IMG/VR virus record: IMGVR_UViG_3300042520_002382
Location: 1 to 61,688 of that record
From: a virus
DNA: 61,688 nucleotides
Strand: one strand, 5' to 3'
The translations under genes were made by a program, and so were the position numbers. The notes beneath the pieces are model-generated. The model saw only the letters and a list, made by a program, of their open reading frames with translations, was not told the origin of the DNA and did no database searches. Below are positions 49,426 through 56,737 of this stretch, piece after piece. Positions within the stretch are counted from its first letter, which is position 1; every line of letters begins with the position of its first letter.

Positions 49426-50561
49426 GCCTCCACCCCCGCCAGTCGCTCCATCCGTTGGTAGGCGTAGCCGGGAAGCTCCAGCACCGTGGCGGCACTGTCG
49501 TAGCCGGGCCACCAACCCGAGGCCTCGGCCTGCACCGCTGTCTCCAGCGCCCGGCGGGCCATGCGCCGGCCCAGCTCGGCCTGCTCGTCGCTGAGGATGT
49601 AACGGCCGATGAACTCGGGCCGCGGGTGGGCTTTCTCCACCGCGACGAACTCGAACTCGTAGCCGTTGGGGGCCAGGATCAGAGCCCCCTCGGGGAGCCC
49701 CAGCAGCTCCTCAATCCCTGCCCGGCAAACCTGAGCCGCATCGCGATACCAGGCAGCCGACAGGCAGTAGTCGAAGTTCGCAGCAGCGCGGCCGAAGTGA
49801 TCGGGGCCAGGGCCTGCGTCCATGGCGGATTTCAGGTCACCGATCCAGAGGCGATCCCCGAGGAAGCGCACCGCATCAAGGCGGGCCTTGCAGCGGGCAC
49901 CGGTGAGCGGATCAACCCATGTGAGGGTGAGCTCATTGCCGGCGCGGTTCTGGGGGGTGTCGTCAAAGCGGGGCCCCAGGACCGGGTGAGCAAGCACGGC
50001 GCCCGCGAGGGCATCGCCGAGGCCTAGATCCTTGTCGCTGACGTCCTGGGCGGTGCCGGCGCCGGGGTGCTCCGCCTCAAAGGCTCTCCACCAGGCCGCC
50101 CGCACCATGGCGTCCTGCCAGTTGGCGTAGGCGGTCGTCTCGGTGTTGTAGGTGCCGTCCTTCTTTGGCTTGGGCCCCTCCAGTTGCTTCACCGTGGGCC
50201 GCTTCGGGGCATCCGCGGGGAGCACCAGATAGCGCTGATCAAAGAGCTCGGGCTCCAACAGGCGGCAGTGGAACAGGTTGCCGATCAGGAATTGGCCGGC
50301 ATCCTCGGTGATTTCCCGATCGGGGTTGATGAACTCGCTCCAGGCGTGGGCCGGGCTCTTGGACAGGACGACTTTCAGCAGGCTGGCGTTCCAGCCGGGC
50401 AGGGCGTCGTAGGCCTCGCGGGGAAGCCCGCTGAACACCTGGGGCGCACCAGTGAGCTTGTGGCCCCAGGCCTCCTCCCAGGCAGTTTGAGGGCTCAGCA
50501 GAGCCTCGCCGATCGGGACGGGGCTGGGGGTCTGGACAGGGGCGGTGATGGTCGCAGTCAT
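49422..50561 (-). CDS. RecE-like exonuclease (PD-(D/E)XK)
   Basis: 379 residues. Motifs of the phage exodeoxyribonuclease VIII family: WNASLLKVVLSKSPAHAWSE, then IGNLFHCRLLEPELF, a metal-binding core CKARLDAVRFLGDRLWIGDLKS (Asp and Asp-x-Lys, i.e. ARLDAVR ... IGDLKSA), and FDYCLSAAWYRDAAQV. It chews duplex ends to give single strands for the RecT partner at 51893, from which it is separated by six small genes in the same operon. Confidence 0.82.
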   Translation of the reverse strand: MTATITAPVQTPSPVPIGEALLSPQTAWEEAWGHKLTGAPQVFSGLPREAYDALPGWNASLLKVVLSKSPAHAWSEFINPDREITEDAGQFLIGNLFHCRLLEPELFDQRYLVLPADAPKRPTVKQLEGPKPKKDGTYNTETTAYANWQDAMVRAAWWRAFEAEHPGAGTAQDVSDKDLGLGDALAGAVLAHPVLGPRFDDTPQNRAGNELTLTWVDPLTGARCKARLDAVRFLGDRLWIGDLKSAMDAGPGPDHFGRAAANFDYCLSAAWYRDAAQVCRAGIEELLGLPEGALILAPNGYEFEFVAVEKAHPRPEFIGRYILSDEQAELGRRMARRALETAVQAEASGWWPGYDSAATVLELPGYAYQRMERLAGVEA

Positions 50562-50692
50562 GGCAGCATCGATGGATTGCGTTCGGCAGCGGTAAGGCTG
50601 GGGTGGTCGTTGTCGTCGTCGGGTTCGCTTTCGGGGTCGTCGTGATCAGTGATGAACCAATCGTCCTCGTCGCGAATCAGCAGGTCGCTCAT
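50558..50692 (-). CDS. Small acidic protein
   Basis: 44 residues, MSDLLIRDEDDWFITDHDD then more Asp/Glu and HPSLTAAERNPSMLP. Overlaps the exonuclease start (ATGA). A DNA-mimic is conceivable given the charge, but there is no direct evidence. Confidence 0.5.
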   Translation of the reverse strand: MSDLLIRDEDDWFITDHDDPESEPDDDNDHPSLTAAERNPSMLP

Positions 50693-50967
50693 CCGAGCCC
50701 CCGAGCGGCTTCGGCTGCCGTCTCTAGGCGGCAGGTGATGCGCTGCGCCGTGGCCCCGGCGCCCGGCTGCAGCTCCTCCAGTACGGAGGGGCTCAGGGCA
50801 AGGCCACGCAGGGCGGTGGCCACCTCTTCGGCCTGGCTGCTGATCAGATCCAGCTCATCGAGGAGATCAAGCGCCATGGGGCGCGGTTGCGGCTGCGCCG
50901 CAGGGATGGTGAACGTCATGGGAAGTTTCGCTGGTTGTTTGTCCCGGTCAGGACATGGGTTGATCAT
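50689..50967 (-). CDS. Hypothetical helical protein
   Basis: 92 residues from the ATGA-coupled start at 50967; an internal ATG at 50919 would give 76. Helices with ALDLLDELDLISSQAEEVAT and AQRITCRLETAAEAARGLG. Unknown; member of the recombination operon. Confidence 0.5.
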   Translation of the reverse strand: MINPCPDRDKQPAKLPMTFTIPAAQPQPRPMALDLLDELDLISSQAEEVATALRGLALSPSVLEELQPGAGATAQRITCRLETAAEAARGLG

Positions 50968-51356
50968 AACGAAAGGCGCCGCTCCAAGCGCTTGATTGTG
51001 TCAATCGCCGCAACAGCTCTAGCCGCCAATTCGTTTGCCCTATAAGGGTCGTAAAGGTGCAGGGGCGTGGTGAGCTGATAGGACAGCGCTGCCATGGCCA
51101 GATCCAAGGCGTCGGCGTTGACTGCAGCAGAGCCAGTGGGCACCAGCACTGCCTCGGGAAAGAGCACCAGATGCTGATGCCCCCCGTCGTCCAGCTCGAT
51201 CGCCCCGGCCGACACCGCAGGCAGCGGGCCGAGGGCTGCATCAGGGAATCGATCCCCCAGCAGCACGGTCGTCGGCGCTCCGGTGGCGCCATGGTGAGGC
51301 CACTGGCTGAGCAGCTCCGCCAGCGAGGCCACGGTGATCGGGGTGGGGGCTGTCAT
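50964..51356 (-). CDS. Hypothetical protein
   Basis: 130 residues from MTAPTPITVASLAELL. Alpha/beta with strands HQHLVLFPEAVLVPTG and helices LDLAMAALSYQLTTPLHLYD. Starts inside the stop of the small gene upstream. Unknown. Confidence 0.5.
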   Translation of the reverse strand: MTAPTPITVASLAELLSQWPHHGATGAPTTVLLGDRFPDAALGPLPAVSAGAIELDDGGHQHLVLFPEAVLVPTGSAAVNADALDLAMAALSYQLTTPLHLYDPYRANELAARAVAAIDTIKRLERRLSL

Positions 51357-51493
51357 TGGCGCAGGGACTGCAAAGCAGCCTCGGGAACCAGCAGCAGCCG
51401 AGCAGCAGGGTTGACCGTCAGTTGGCCGTGCCAGATGCACGGCAAGGCAATCACAGGAGTCAGGAGCAGGCCCAGAAGGTGGAAGCGGGTCAT
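51353..51493 (-). CDS. Small secreted or membrane peptide
   Basis: 46 residues. MTRFHLLGLLLTPVIALPCI is a typical signal/anchor segment, with a Cys just after it, followed by a short polar part. Overlaps both neighbours. Possible lipoprotein-like peptide; no lipobox consensus. Confidence 0.4.
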   Translation of the reverse strand: MTRFHLLGLLLTPVIALPCIWHGQLTVNPAARLLLVPEAALQSLRQ

Positions 51494-51717
51494 TGTCCCC
51501 ACACCCCGCCGCGGGCAACGGGCAAGCGCCGGGCGTGAGCCTCCAGGTGGATCACCCGATGCTGCAGCGCCTTGATCTTCCGGGCCTGCTCATCCCGGCC
51601 CTTGTAGAGGCCTGCTTGGTGGGCATTGAGCAGGGCCCGCTGACTGGCCTTCAGGGCCCGTAGGCGGCCCACTACGGCGCCAGAGATGAAGGCCGTGATG
51701 GCGATCAGGGTGATCAT
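51490..51717 (-). CDS. Membrane-anchored coiled-coil protein
   Basis: 75 residues: N-terminal membrane segment MITLIAITAFISGAVVGRL, then a basic coiled coil (ALNAHQAGLYKGRD region, IKALQHRVIHLEAHARRL). This layout resembles an inner-membrane spanin, and the tiny signal-peptide gene right after it could be an outer partner, but both lie in the early operon, far from endolysin. Confidence 0.45.
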   Translation of the reverse strand: MITLIAITAFISGAVVGRLRALKASQRALLNAHQAGLYKGRDEQARKIKALQHRVIHLEAHARRLPVARGGVWGQ

Positions 51718-51896
51718 GGCGCGACCTCAGCGGGAGCGGCCGGAGCGTCAAGCGTGACGTGTTCCAGATCGCGGCAGGCCAGGAAGTAGCCGTAGGAAGC
51801 GGCTACCCGCAGCGCGTCGGGCACGGAACCGTTGGCCTGTTTGAGGATTTCGGCTTCGGGTAGGGCCAGTTCGATGGTGAGGATTGGGTTGGTCAC
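51714..51896 (-). CDS. Small hypothetical protein
   Basis: 60 residues, coupled to recT by an overlapping stop/start. MTNPILTIELALPEAEILKQ and a helix with AASYGYFLACRDLEHV. Unknown. Confidence 0.5.
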   Translation of the reverse strand: MTNPILTIELALPEAEILKQANGSVPDALRVAASYGYFLACRDLEHVTLDAPAAPAEVAP

Positions 51897-53164
51897 ATCA
51901 GCTCCTTTTGCAGGGCCTTGTCGTCGCTTTGGTCGTCGCCCTCTTCGGGCTCGGGTTGTGCCGGTGCTTCGGGGGCCGGTGCTGCGGCGCTTGCGACTGG
52001 CTTGGCGCGTGGCGTGGGTGCGGCTGGCTGGGCTGGCGCGGGCTCTGCTGCGTCCGGGGTGAGCTCCGCGATCTGCTCGGCGGTCAGCAGGGGCTCGCCG
52101 TCCACGTGCCCACAGCCGCGGTTCCAGCGTTCGCGGCTGCCTGCGTTGGCGAGCGACTGCATCAGTGCGCTGTGATGCTCCGCAGGGATCGCCGCCAGGG
52201 CCTCGGCACCGAAGGCGCGACAGGCATCGGCCAGATAGGCGGCGCGGCCGATCGGGGTCAACTGCCGCTCCAGGGCGGTCAGGATCTGCTGCTGCTGCTG
52301 TTCGGTCAGTGTCGCGACAGGGGCCGTTGCAGCCGCAATCGCCGGGGGCGCTTCGGGCGCTTCGGGCGCTTCGGCCGGGAGCAGGAGGTGATCAATGTCG
52401 GTTTCTTGCCGCTGGCCCCGATCGGCCCGTTCATCAAGGCTGGCCGCCTTGACCAGTTCGATCGAGACGGGCAGATACTTAAACATCCGGCGGATCACCG
52501 TTTTGCGGCACATTTCATCAAACGATGAAATCCAAGGGGTGTCCTTCTTGTTGTACTTGATTGCGGTTTGATACCCTTGGCTGCCGTCGCGGATCTCCTC
52601 CAGTTCGTAGCGGTCCATCACCTCGAATTGCTCGCCGCCATCAGCAAACCTTGCAACGGCGTAGACGTGGGTTAGCTCGCCGCGCTCACCTCTAGCTGGT
52701 TTATGCACAATGTCTTCGTGCAGACCATAGGTGTATTCAAAATGATCGTTTTCGTAAACACGGCGAGCCGACAAGGCTCGAATCTGACCCGAGCGCCGGG
52801 CCAATTCGATCATGCCTTTGTAGCCGATTTGGAATTGGCACTCATCTCGGTAGGGGATCAAAAAGCAGTGGCCGAGGGCGCCGCCGGGCTCCAGGCCAAG
52901 CTGGGCACACGTGAAGATGGCGCCAAGCAAGCTGGCCGCATTACATTGCGCCAGGCGTGGATTGCGGCGCACCTCGGAGAGGGCGATGCGAAGCAGTCTT
53001 TCAGGGGTGACGTGCTGCGGCAGGGCAAGGGCAATTTCAGGCCCGTGCTTTTTCAGCAGATCATCAATCGTGGTAATCTGATCGCTTGCAGGAGCTGGCC
53101 TGCCTGCGGATTGCTGGCGCTGCATCGGGCCGGTGCCATTGCGGCGCACCATGGAACTGGTCAT
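51893..53164 (-). CDS. recT: RecT-family single-strand annealing protein
   Basis: 423 residues. The RecT core spans about 30-250: PERLLRIALSEVRRNPRLAQ, then CNAASLLGAIFTCAQLGLEP, LIPYRDECQFQIGYKGMIEL, and SSFDEMCRKTVIRRMFKYLP. It anneals complementary single strands made by the RecE-like exonuclease. The C-terminal 170 residues are a long Ala/Pro/Glu extension, larger than usual for RecT, with a Cys/His motif (RGCGHVDGEP). First gene of the recombination operon. Confidence 0.9.
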   Translation of the reverse strand: MTSSMVRRNGTGPMQRQQSAGRPAPASDQITTIDDLLKKHGPEIALALPQHVTPERLLRIALSEVRRNPRLAQCNAASLLGAIFTCAQLGLEPGGALGHCFLIPYRDECQFQIGYKGMIELARRSGQIRALSARRVYENDHFEYTYGLHEDIVHKPARGERGELTHVYAVARFADGGEQFEVMDRYELEEIRDGSQGYQTAIKYNKKDTPWISSFDEMCRKTVIRRMFKYLPVSIELVKAASLDERADRGQRQETDIDHLLLPAEAPEAPEAPPAIAAATAPVATLTEQQQQQILTALERQLTPIGRAAYLADACRAFGAEALAAIPAEHHSALMQSLANAGSRERWNRGCGHVDGEPLLTAEQIAELTPDAAEPAPAQPAAPTPRAKPVASAAAPAPEAPAQPEPEEGDDQSDDKALQKELM

Positions 53165-53235
53165 AAGAACTCGCTGGTTGTGGGCCCTTTCGGGCTCGCC
53201 CAGCCTATCTGGATTTGGGCCGCAATGGGGTACCT

Positions 53236-53251
53236 ATTGCAACATTGCGAC
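53236..53251. promoter_or_regulatory. Tandem 8-mer ATTGCAAC/ATTGCGAC in the divergent recT region
   Basis: Two adjacent near-identical 8-mers lie in the 159-bp gap between recT (minus) and the small plus-strand gene. Such spacing suits an operator. No clear -35/-10 pair was seen for either gene. Confidence 0.35.
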
Positions 53252-53323
53252 ATATTGGTCTGCACTACCCTGATCTGGACAGGCTGCGGCCTGCTTTGAC
53301 CCACGGGCTTCAGGCATCTCCCC

Positions 53324-53548
53324 ATGCACATCCAGATCAGCAGCGAGTCTGAAGGCCGAATTGTGGAGGCCCGCCTTCGGGCGCTGGCTCATTGCCTTGG
53401 CCCCATGGTGGAGCTGGACGTGGCCCTGCCCGATGGCCGCGTGATCCATGCCCCCCGCGGGGGGCAGTCGGCGGCGGCACGGTGCGCCAGCCTCAACGAA
53501 CGGATGGAGGACTGGCTGGCCCGCTATCAGTCACGCGGGAGCCGATAA
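53324..53548 (+). CDS. Small hypothetical protein, early plus-strand gene
   Basis: 74 residues: MHIQISSESEGRIVEARLRA, a strand (MVELDVALPDGRVIHAP) and a C-terminal helix. Transcribed against most early genes and overlapping the end of the putative repressor gene by 22 bases. GATCTGGACAGGC lies 39 bases upstream and recurs before the other early plus-strand gene at 55505. Confidence 0.5.
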   Translation: MHIQISSESEGRIVEARLRALAHCLGPMVELDVALPDGRVIHAPRGGQSAAARCASLNERMEDWLARYQSRGSR

Positions 53549-54288
53549 AGGCGCTCACGCACGTCACCGACGCCGATGGGGTCGCTCTCATCCAAGGCGC
53601 CGAGCATCGCCCCCAGCGCCGGGAGCTCATCGCTCAGCTCTGCACCGGCGAACACCTCAAAGCCAACCACCACCGATCGCAGCCGCTGTCGCCTGGACTC
53701 GTCAACCACTCCGTAGGCAGTGAGGGCCTGCTCCAGCGCCTGGGCGATCGTCAACCGCCGATCCCTGGCCCATGCCTGAACGATGCGGCTGAGGTTTGCT
53801 GAAAGGCGCCTGGCCTCCATGTCGCTGATGTGGCCATCCCCCTCCAGCGACTCAGGCACGAGCCGACCGATCCACACCATGTAAAGGCCGCCTGCGTCAA
53901 GGGGATCGTGGCTGATCGGATGGCGCAGGTAGAAGGGTTCTTCGGGCAGTCCGAGATTTTGGGCGGGCATCGGACCAAAATCAGGCAGCTCATCGATCGC
54001 CGCGCTGCTGGCACCAGCGGCCTGGGCCACCCTCAGATTGACCTGCCCGAGGGCGTCCAAGGTTGCGGGGCCAGCTTTTTTCAGTGTGCCGGTGCGGAGG
54101 TACGAAATCTGGGACGTGCTTAGCCATGTCGTCCCCCACGGGTTGCACCACTGGCTCAATTTGACGAGTTGCTCATGGGTGAGGTTGTTCCGGGCAAGCA
54201 GCATCCGCATGGCCTTGGAGAAAACCTGCGTGCCACCCGCCAGCCTGTCAAGACCGTGTTCAGAACCAGCGTAATCAGAGCGAGCCAT
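53527..54288 (-). CDS. Putative XRE-like transcriptional regulator
   Basis: 253 residues. KAMRMLLARNNLTHEQLVKL plus STSQISYLRTGTLKKAGPAT forms an HTH in which the recognition helix is interrupted by a Trp-rich loop, unlike a standard Cro/CI HTH. The C-terminal 170 residues are a separate domain (IVQAWARDRRLTIAQALEQA). Position between replication and recombination genes in a temperate phage makes it a repressor candidate. Confidence 0.55.
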   Translation of the reverse strand: MARSDYAGSEHGLDRLAGGTQVFSKAMRMLLARNNLTHEQLVKLSQWCNPWGTTWLSTSQISYLRTGTLKKAGPATLDALGQVNLRVAQAAGASSAAIDELPDFGPMPAQNLGLPEEPFYLRHPISHDPLDAGGLYMVWIGRLVPESLEGDGHISDMEARRLSANLSRIVQAWARDRRLTIAQALEQALTAYGVVDESRRQRLRSVVVGFEVFAGAELSDELPALGAMLGALDESDPIGVGDVRERLYRLPRD

Positions 54289-54362
54289 GGGCCTTCTTTG
54301 TCCAGGTATGCACTATCAATCCCAGAAGGTTGGGTTGTTTGATTTTGCTGCAATTTGACAGC

Positions 54363-54406
54363 AGAAAGCCCCACGGACAACCAGCGAGGAAACCGTAGGG
54401 CTTTCT
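54363..54406 (-). terminator. Hairpin between minus-strand genes
   Basis: AGAAAGCCCCACGG pairs with CCGTAGGGCTTTCT (13 of 14 bp) around a 16-nt loop. Read on either strand it is a strong hairpin with AT at the base of the stem; it probably separates the cyAbrB transcript from the regulator gene. Confidence 0.55.
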
Positions 54407-54442
54407 GGGCGGCGAACCGCCAGGCACACCTTACAAGACTGG

Positions 54443-54470
54443 GCAAGAGGGGAGCAAAACCCCCTCTTGC
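54443..54470 (-). terminator. Hairpin just after the cyAbrB gene
   Basis: A perfect 10-bp stem GCAAGAGGGG/CCCCTCTTGC with an 8-nt loop begins 21 bases past the cyAbrB stop. No U-tract, but stem strength and position suggest a terminator or RNA-end stabiliser. Confidence 0.55.
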
Positions 54471-54490
54471 AGCCCTTGTCTCAACAGGGC

Positions 54491-54904
54491 TCAGTCGTCG
54501 GCTTCACCTGTGGCCTCAGCGGTTCCGGCCGGCACCAGCCGGATTCCCTTGCGGCTGAGCTTGATCTCAAACTCGTCGCCGGGCTTGAGGTCGAGCAGGG
54601 CGGTGTAGGCGTGGCCCACCATCAGGTTGCCATTGAACTGCACCTTGGTGTTGAAACTCAGCTTGCGGCCAGGCTTGCCCTTGCCGTCACTGCTGCCGCC
54701 GGCGCCGAAGGTGGTGCCCTTAGCCCCCAGCAGGGCCTCGTAGAAGGCGGTGAAGTTCAAGCGCTCCGTGCCGTCCTTCTTGGTGCTGACGTAGCCGCAG
54801 CCACGGACCAGATCGTTCTTGGAGGCATCGCCAAGCTCCTTCACCTTGGCCAGGAGATCGGCGCCGGCGAGAGGGGTGGCGGGCGCTGTTGAGGTTGCTG
54901 TCAT
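54491..54904 (-). CDS. Cyanobacterial AbrB-type regulator (cyAbrB)
   Basis: 137 residues from MTATSTAPATPL. It matches the cyAbrB layout: LLAKVKELGDASKNDLVRGC, then GYVSTKKDGTERLNFTAFYE, and the C-terminal DNA-binding swapped-hairpin domain KVQFNGNLMVGHAYTALLDL with KPGDEFEIKLSRKGIRLVP. Cellular cyAbrB proteins are abundant chromosome-binding regulators of carbon/nitrogen balance. A phage copy could reprogramme host transcription or act in lysogeny. Flanked by terminator hairpins, so probably its own unit. Confidence 0.88.
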   Translation of the reverse strand: MTATSTAPATPLAGADLLAKVKELGDASKNDLVRGCGYVSTKKDGTERLNFTAFYEALLGAKGTTFGAGGSSDGKGKPGRKLSFNTKVQFNGNLMVGHAYTALLDLKPGDEFEIKLSRKGIRLVPAGTAEATGEADD

Positions 54905-54936
54905 TGCGGAATCAGATTGCACAAGCAATACCAATC

Positions 54937-55080
54937 CTAGTCCGCACTGGGGTGATATGCAATCGCAGACGGGTCTTTGGGGTCGTCTTCGCCAGCCGCC
55001 ATGGCCTCAATCCGCTCCAGCTCTTCCAGCAACGGCACCAGGGGCGCCACGAGGGGCCATAGATCCAGTTCGATCTCCAC
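54937..55080 (-). CDS. Small acidic protein
   Basis: 47 residues from a GTG: EIELDLWPLVAPLVPLLEEL then RIEAMAAGEDDPKDPSAIAY. Frame is coherent and ends 33 bases before the cyAbrB start. The start codon is uncertain; no ATG exists in this frame. Confidence 0.4.
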   Translation of the reverse strand: MEIELDLWPLVAPLVPLLEELERIEAMAAGEDDPKDPSAIAYHPSAD

Positions 55081-55168
55081 CGGCGCATCCGCAAGCGATC
55101 CCGCAGTGTGCGGCCCCTGCTGGATGCGTGGAAGGGTTGCGGCGGATCAGCGACGGGATGGCGGAGCG

Positions 55169-55354
55169 CTAGGCCAGCAGCAGCCCCACCCGGTAGCGAG
55201 AACATCCCAGCCGCCTGGCGATGGCTCGCCGGGAAACCCCGGCGCGGTGCCACCGGCGAGCGCGATCACGCGGAGTCTCCAGGAGCCATGAGAGCAGGAG
55301 GACAGGGAGCAGCAGCAGGGCCAGGGCCCATGCCGCGAAACAGGCGGTCGTCAT
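55169..55354 (-). CDS. Membrane-anchored mini-HTH protein
   Basis: 61 residues: MTTACFAAWALALLLLPVLL forms a membrane segment, followed immediately by a basic HTH (RWHRAGVSRRAIARRLGCSR) of the resolvase/Hin type. A DNA-binding helix on a membrane anchor is unusual for so small a protein. It might tether DNA to the membrane or act as a regulator. Confidence 0.5.
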   Translation of the reverse strand: MTTACFAAWALALLLLPVLLLSWLLETPRDRARRWHRAGVSRRAIARRLGCSRYRVGLLLA

Positions 55355-55424
55355 GGTGGTTGAGGTGGTTGCGCTCCGGGGCCGTCTCAGGGCCCCGCCG
55401 GGGCGGGTTTGCTGTGCGGCTGAC

Positions 55425-55486
55425 CAATGGGCCATCACCACACAACAACATTAGGGCATGAATGGGCTGATTGGCAATGGCCCATT
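55425..55486. promoter_or_regulatory. Operator-like repeats AATGGGC / AATGGCCCATT
   Basis: CAATGGGCCAT at 55425-55435, AATGGGC at 55461-55467 and AATGGCCCATT at 55476-55486 (the reverse complement of the first site's core). They lie between the divergent genes at 55354 and 55505, a natural control region. Confidence 0.45.
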
Positions 55487-55504
55487 TGGATCTGGACAGG
55501 CATA

Positions 55505-55861
55505 ATGGAGCTGACCAGCATCCAAACCGTGACCATGTCCTGCGACCTGACCGCAAACCCTGATCAAGACGAGCTGGCCGAAGGCCCGTCTGAAAATATC
55601 GCCGCGATCTTGGCGGACGCCGCTGAGATGGGGTTCAGTTGTGCCGATTTCCTGGAGTTGGCCCTGTGTTGCATTGAGGAAATCGCCGCCGACCTCACCG
55701 ATGGGCTTGACACTGAAGAGATCGGCGGCGAACCGCTCATTGTGGCGGCCCTGGAACGCCTCAACTGCGGGGCTCAGATCATCGGCGCAATCGACCTCGG
55801 CGATGATGACGGCGAAGATGATGAAGAGGCCGGCGAGGGAGACCTCCCCATGGCGGCCTGA
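55505..55861 (+). CDS. Acidic hypothetical protein
   Basis: 118 residues from 55505, or 108 if the ATG at 55535 is used; the latter puts the start 33 bases after GATCTGGACAGGC, close to the spacing at 53324. Helices with ENIAAILADAAEMGFSCADF and FLELALCCIEEIAADL, and an Asp/Glu-rich tail (DLGDDDGEDDEEAGEGD). A clear terminator follows. An acidic DNA mimic or inhibitor is possible but unproven. Confidence 0.55.
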   Translation: MELTSIQTVTMSCDLTANPDQDELAEGPSENIAAILADAAEMGFSCADFLELALCCIEEIAADLTDGLDTEEIGGEPLIVAALERLNCGAQIIGAIDLGDDDGEDDEEAGEGDLPMAA

Positions 55862-55874
55862 TCGGCGCTGCCCT

Positions 55875-56069
55875 TCAGCGGTGCCAACCCTCCTGCCGGC
55901 CTTGCGCCGGCTTTTTTATGGGCTCGACCAGGGCTTGCTCCAAGAGGTACGCGCCCAGATTGCTGGTGCTGCGTCCCTCGTAATCGGCTCGATCGCGCAA
56001 AGCCGCGTAAACGTGAAACGGAACCGTGATGGTTACCCGTGTTGGAACGGGCTGATTGTGAATTGGCAT
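55875..56069 (-). CDS. Ribbon-helix-helix regulator
   Basis: 64 residues: TRVTITVPFHVYAALRDRAD then GRSTSNLGAYLLEQAL, the beta strand-helix-helix of CopG/Arc-type repressors. Its 3' end contains the terminator of the opposite gene. Likely represses a nearby promoter; the AATGGGC repeats are a candidate target. Confidence 0.7.
   Translation of the reverse strand: MPIHNQPVPTRVTITVPFHVYAALRDRADYEGRSTSNLGAYLLEQALVEPIKKPAQGRQEGWHR
55895..55917 (+). terminator. Rho-independent terminator for the gene at 55505
   Basis: GCCGGC-CTTGC-GCCGGC followed by six T, 34 bases after the stop. It lies inside the coding 3' end of the convergent RHH gene. Confidence 0.82.
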
Positions 56070-56093
56070 AGCCTCGCTGGTTGCTACTCCTCA

Positions 56094-56120
56094 GTTATAG
56101 AGGTAGCCATTCACGGGCAA
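56094..56120 (-). promoter_or_regulatory. Possible promoter of the RHH gene
   Basis: On the minus strand, TTGCCC and TATAAC are separated by 15 bp (short), about 25 bases before the start, with GAGG just upstream of the ATG. Confidence 0.3.
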
Positions 56121-56137
56121 GGGTGGGGAAACCGTGC

Positions 56138-56737
56138 TCAGGTGGGCGGGTTGTTGTACTTGCTTAACGGAATCACCGTGATCAGCGCCCCTGGTCGTTC
56201 ATCACCAACACACCAGCGCTTTTCGGGGTCGCCTCCAACAACCCTGGCGTCGTCTTCGTAGGCCAGGCGGCTCAGGGCATCCTGGGTTGAACGCAGGATC
56301 TTGTCTCGGTCTGGGGGGACGCAGTGATAGGCCGGGGCTTCGCGGCTGGTTGCGCTGGCCAGCGATGGATTCAGGGGCTTCAGGGTGCCGTCCCGGCGGT
56401 AGTGGTTGGCGGGTCGCTGGAACAGGAACACCACCGCCATGCGCACGGGGCCCTGGAACAAGGGCACCTTGGCGGCGATGGCGGCATGCGCCACGAGCAG
56501 GCGCCAGGGCTTGACGTTGACGCACGATTCCCGCATCCGACCGTTCCCGAAGGAGGTTTTCGACCCCTGCGGAGCCGGCGCCATCCCCTCCACCCGAAAG
56601 GTCACCGCCCCCAGAGCCGCTACAGGGGCCTCCTGCCCCTGTTCCGCGCCATCCACACCGGGGGAGACCTGGAAGCCCGCTGCAGCCGATCCAGCCCGCC
56701 GCAGATGGCGATCCTGATAGGGGCTAGGGGTTGACAT
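56138..56737 (-). CDS. rusA: RusA-like Holliday junction resolvase
   Basis: 199 residues from MSTPSPYQD. PAPQGSKTSFGNG, then the Lys-rich VKPWRLLVAHAAIAAKVPLF, the block PPDRDKILRSTQDALSRLAY, and EDDARVVG give the Asp cluster that binds metal in RusA. It resolves four-way junctions during replication or recombination. Longer than classical RusA (about 120) because of an N-terminal extension. Confidence 0.85.
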   Translation of the reverse strand: MSTPSPYQDRHLRRAGSAAAGFQVSPGVDGAEQGQEAPVAALGAVTFRVEGMAPAPQGSKTSFGNGRMRESCVNVKPWRLLVAHAAIAAKVPLFQGPVRMAVVFLFQRPANHYRRDGTLKPLNPSLASATSREAPAYHCVPPDRDKILRSTQDALSRLAYEDDARVVGGDPEKRWCVGDERPGALITVIPLSKYNNPPT

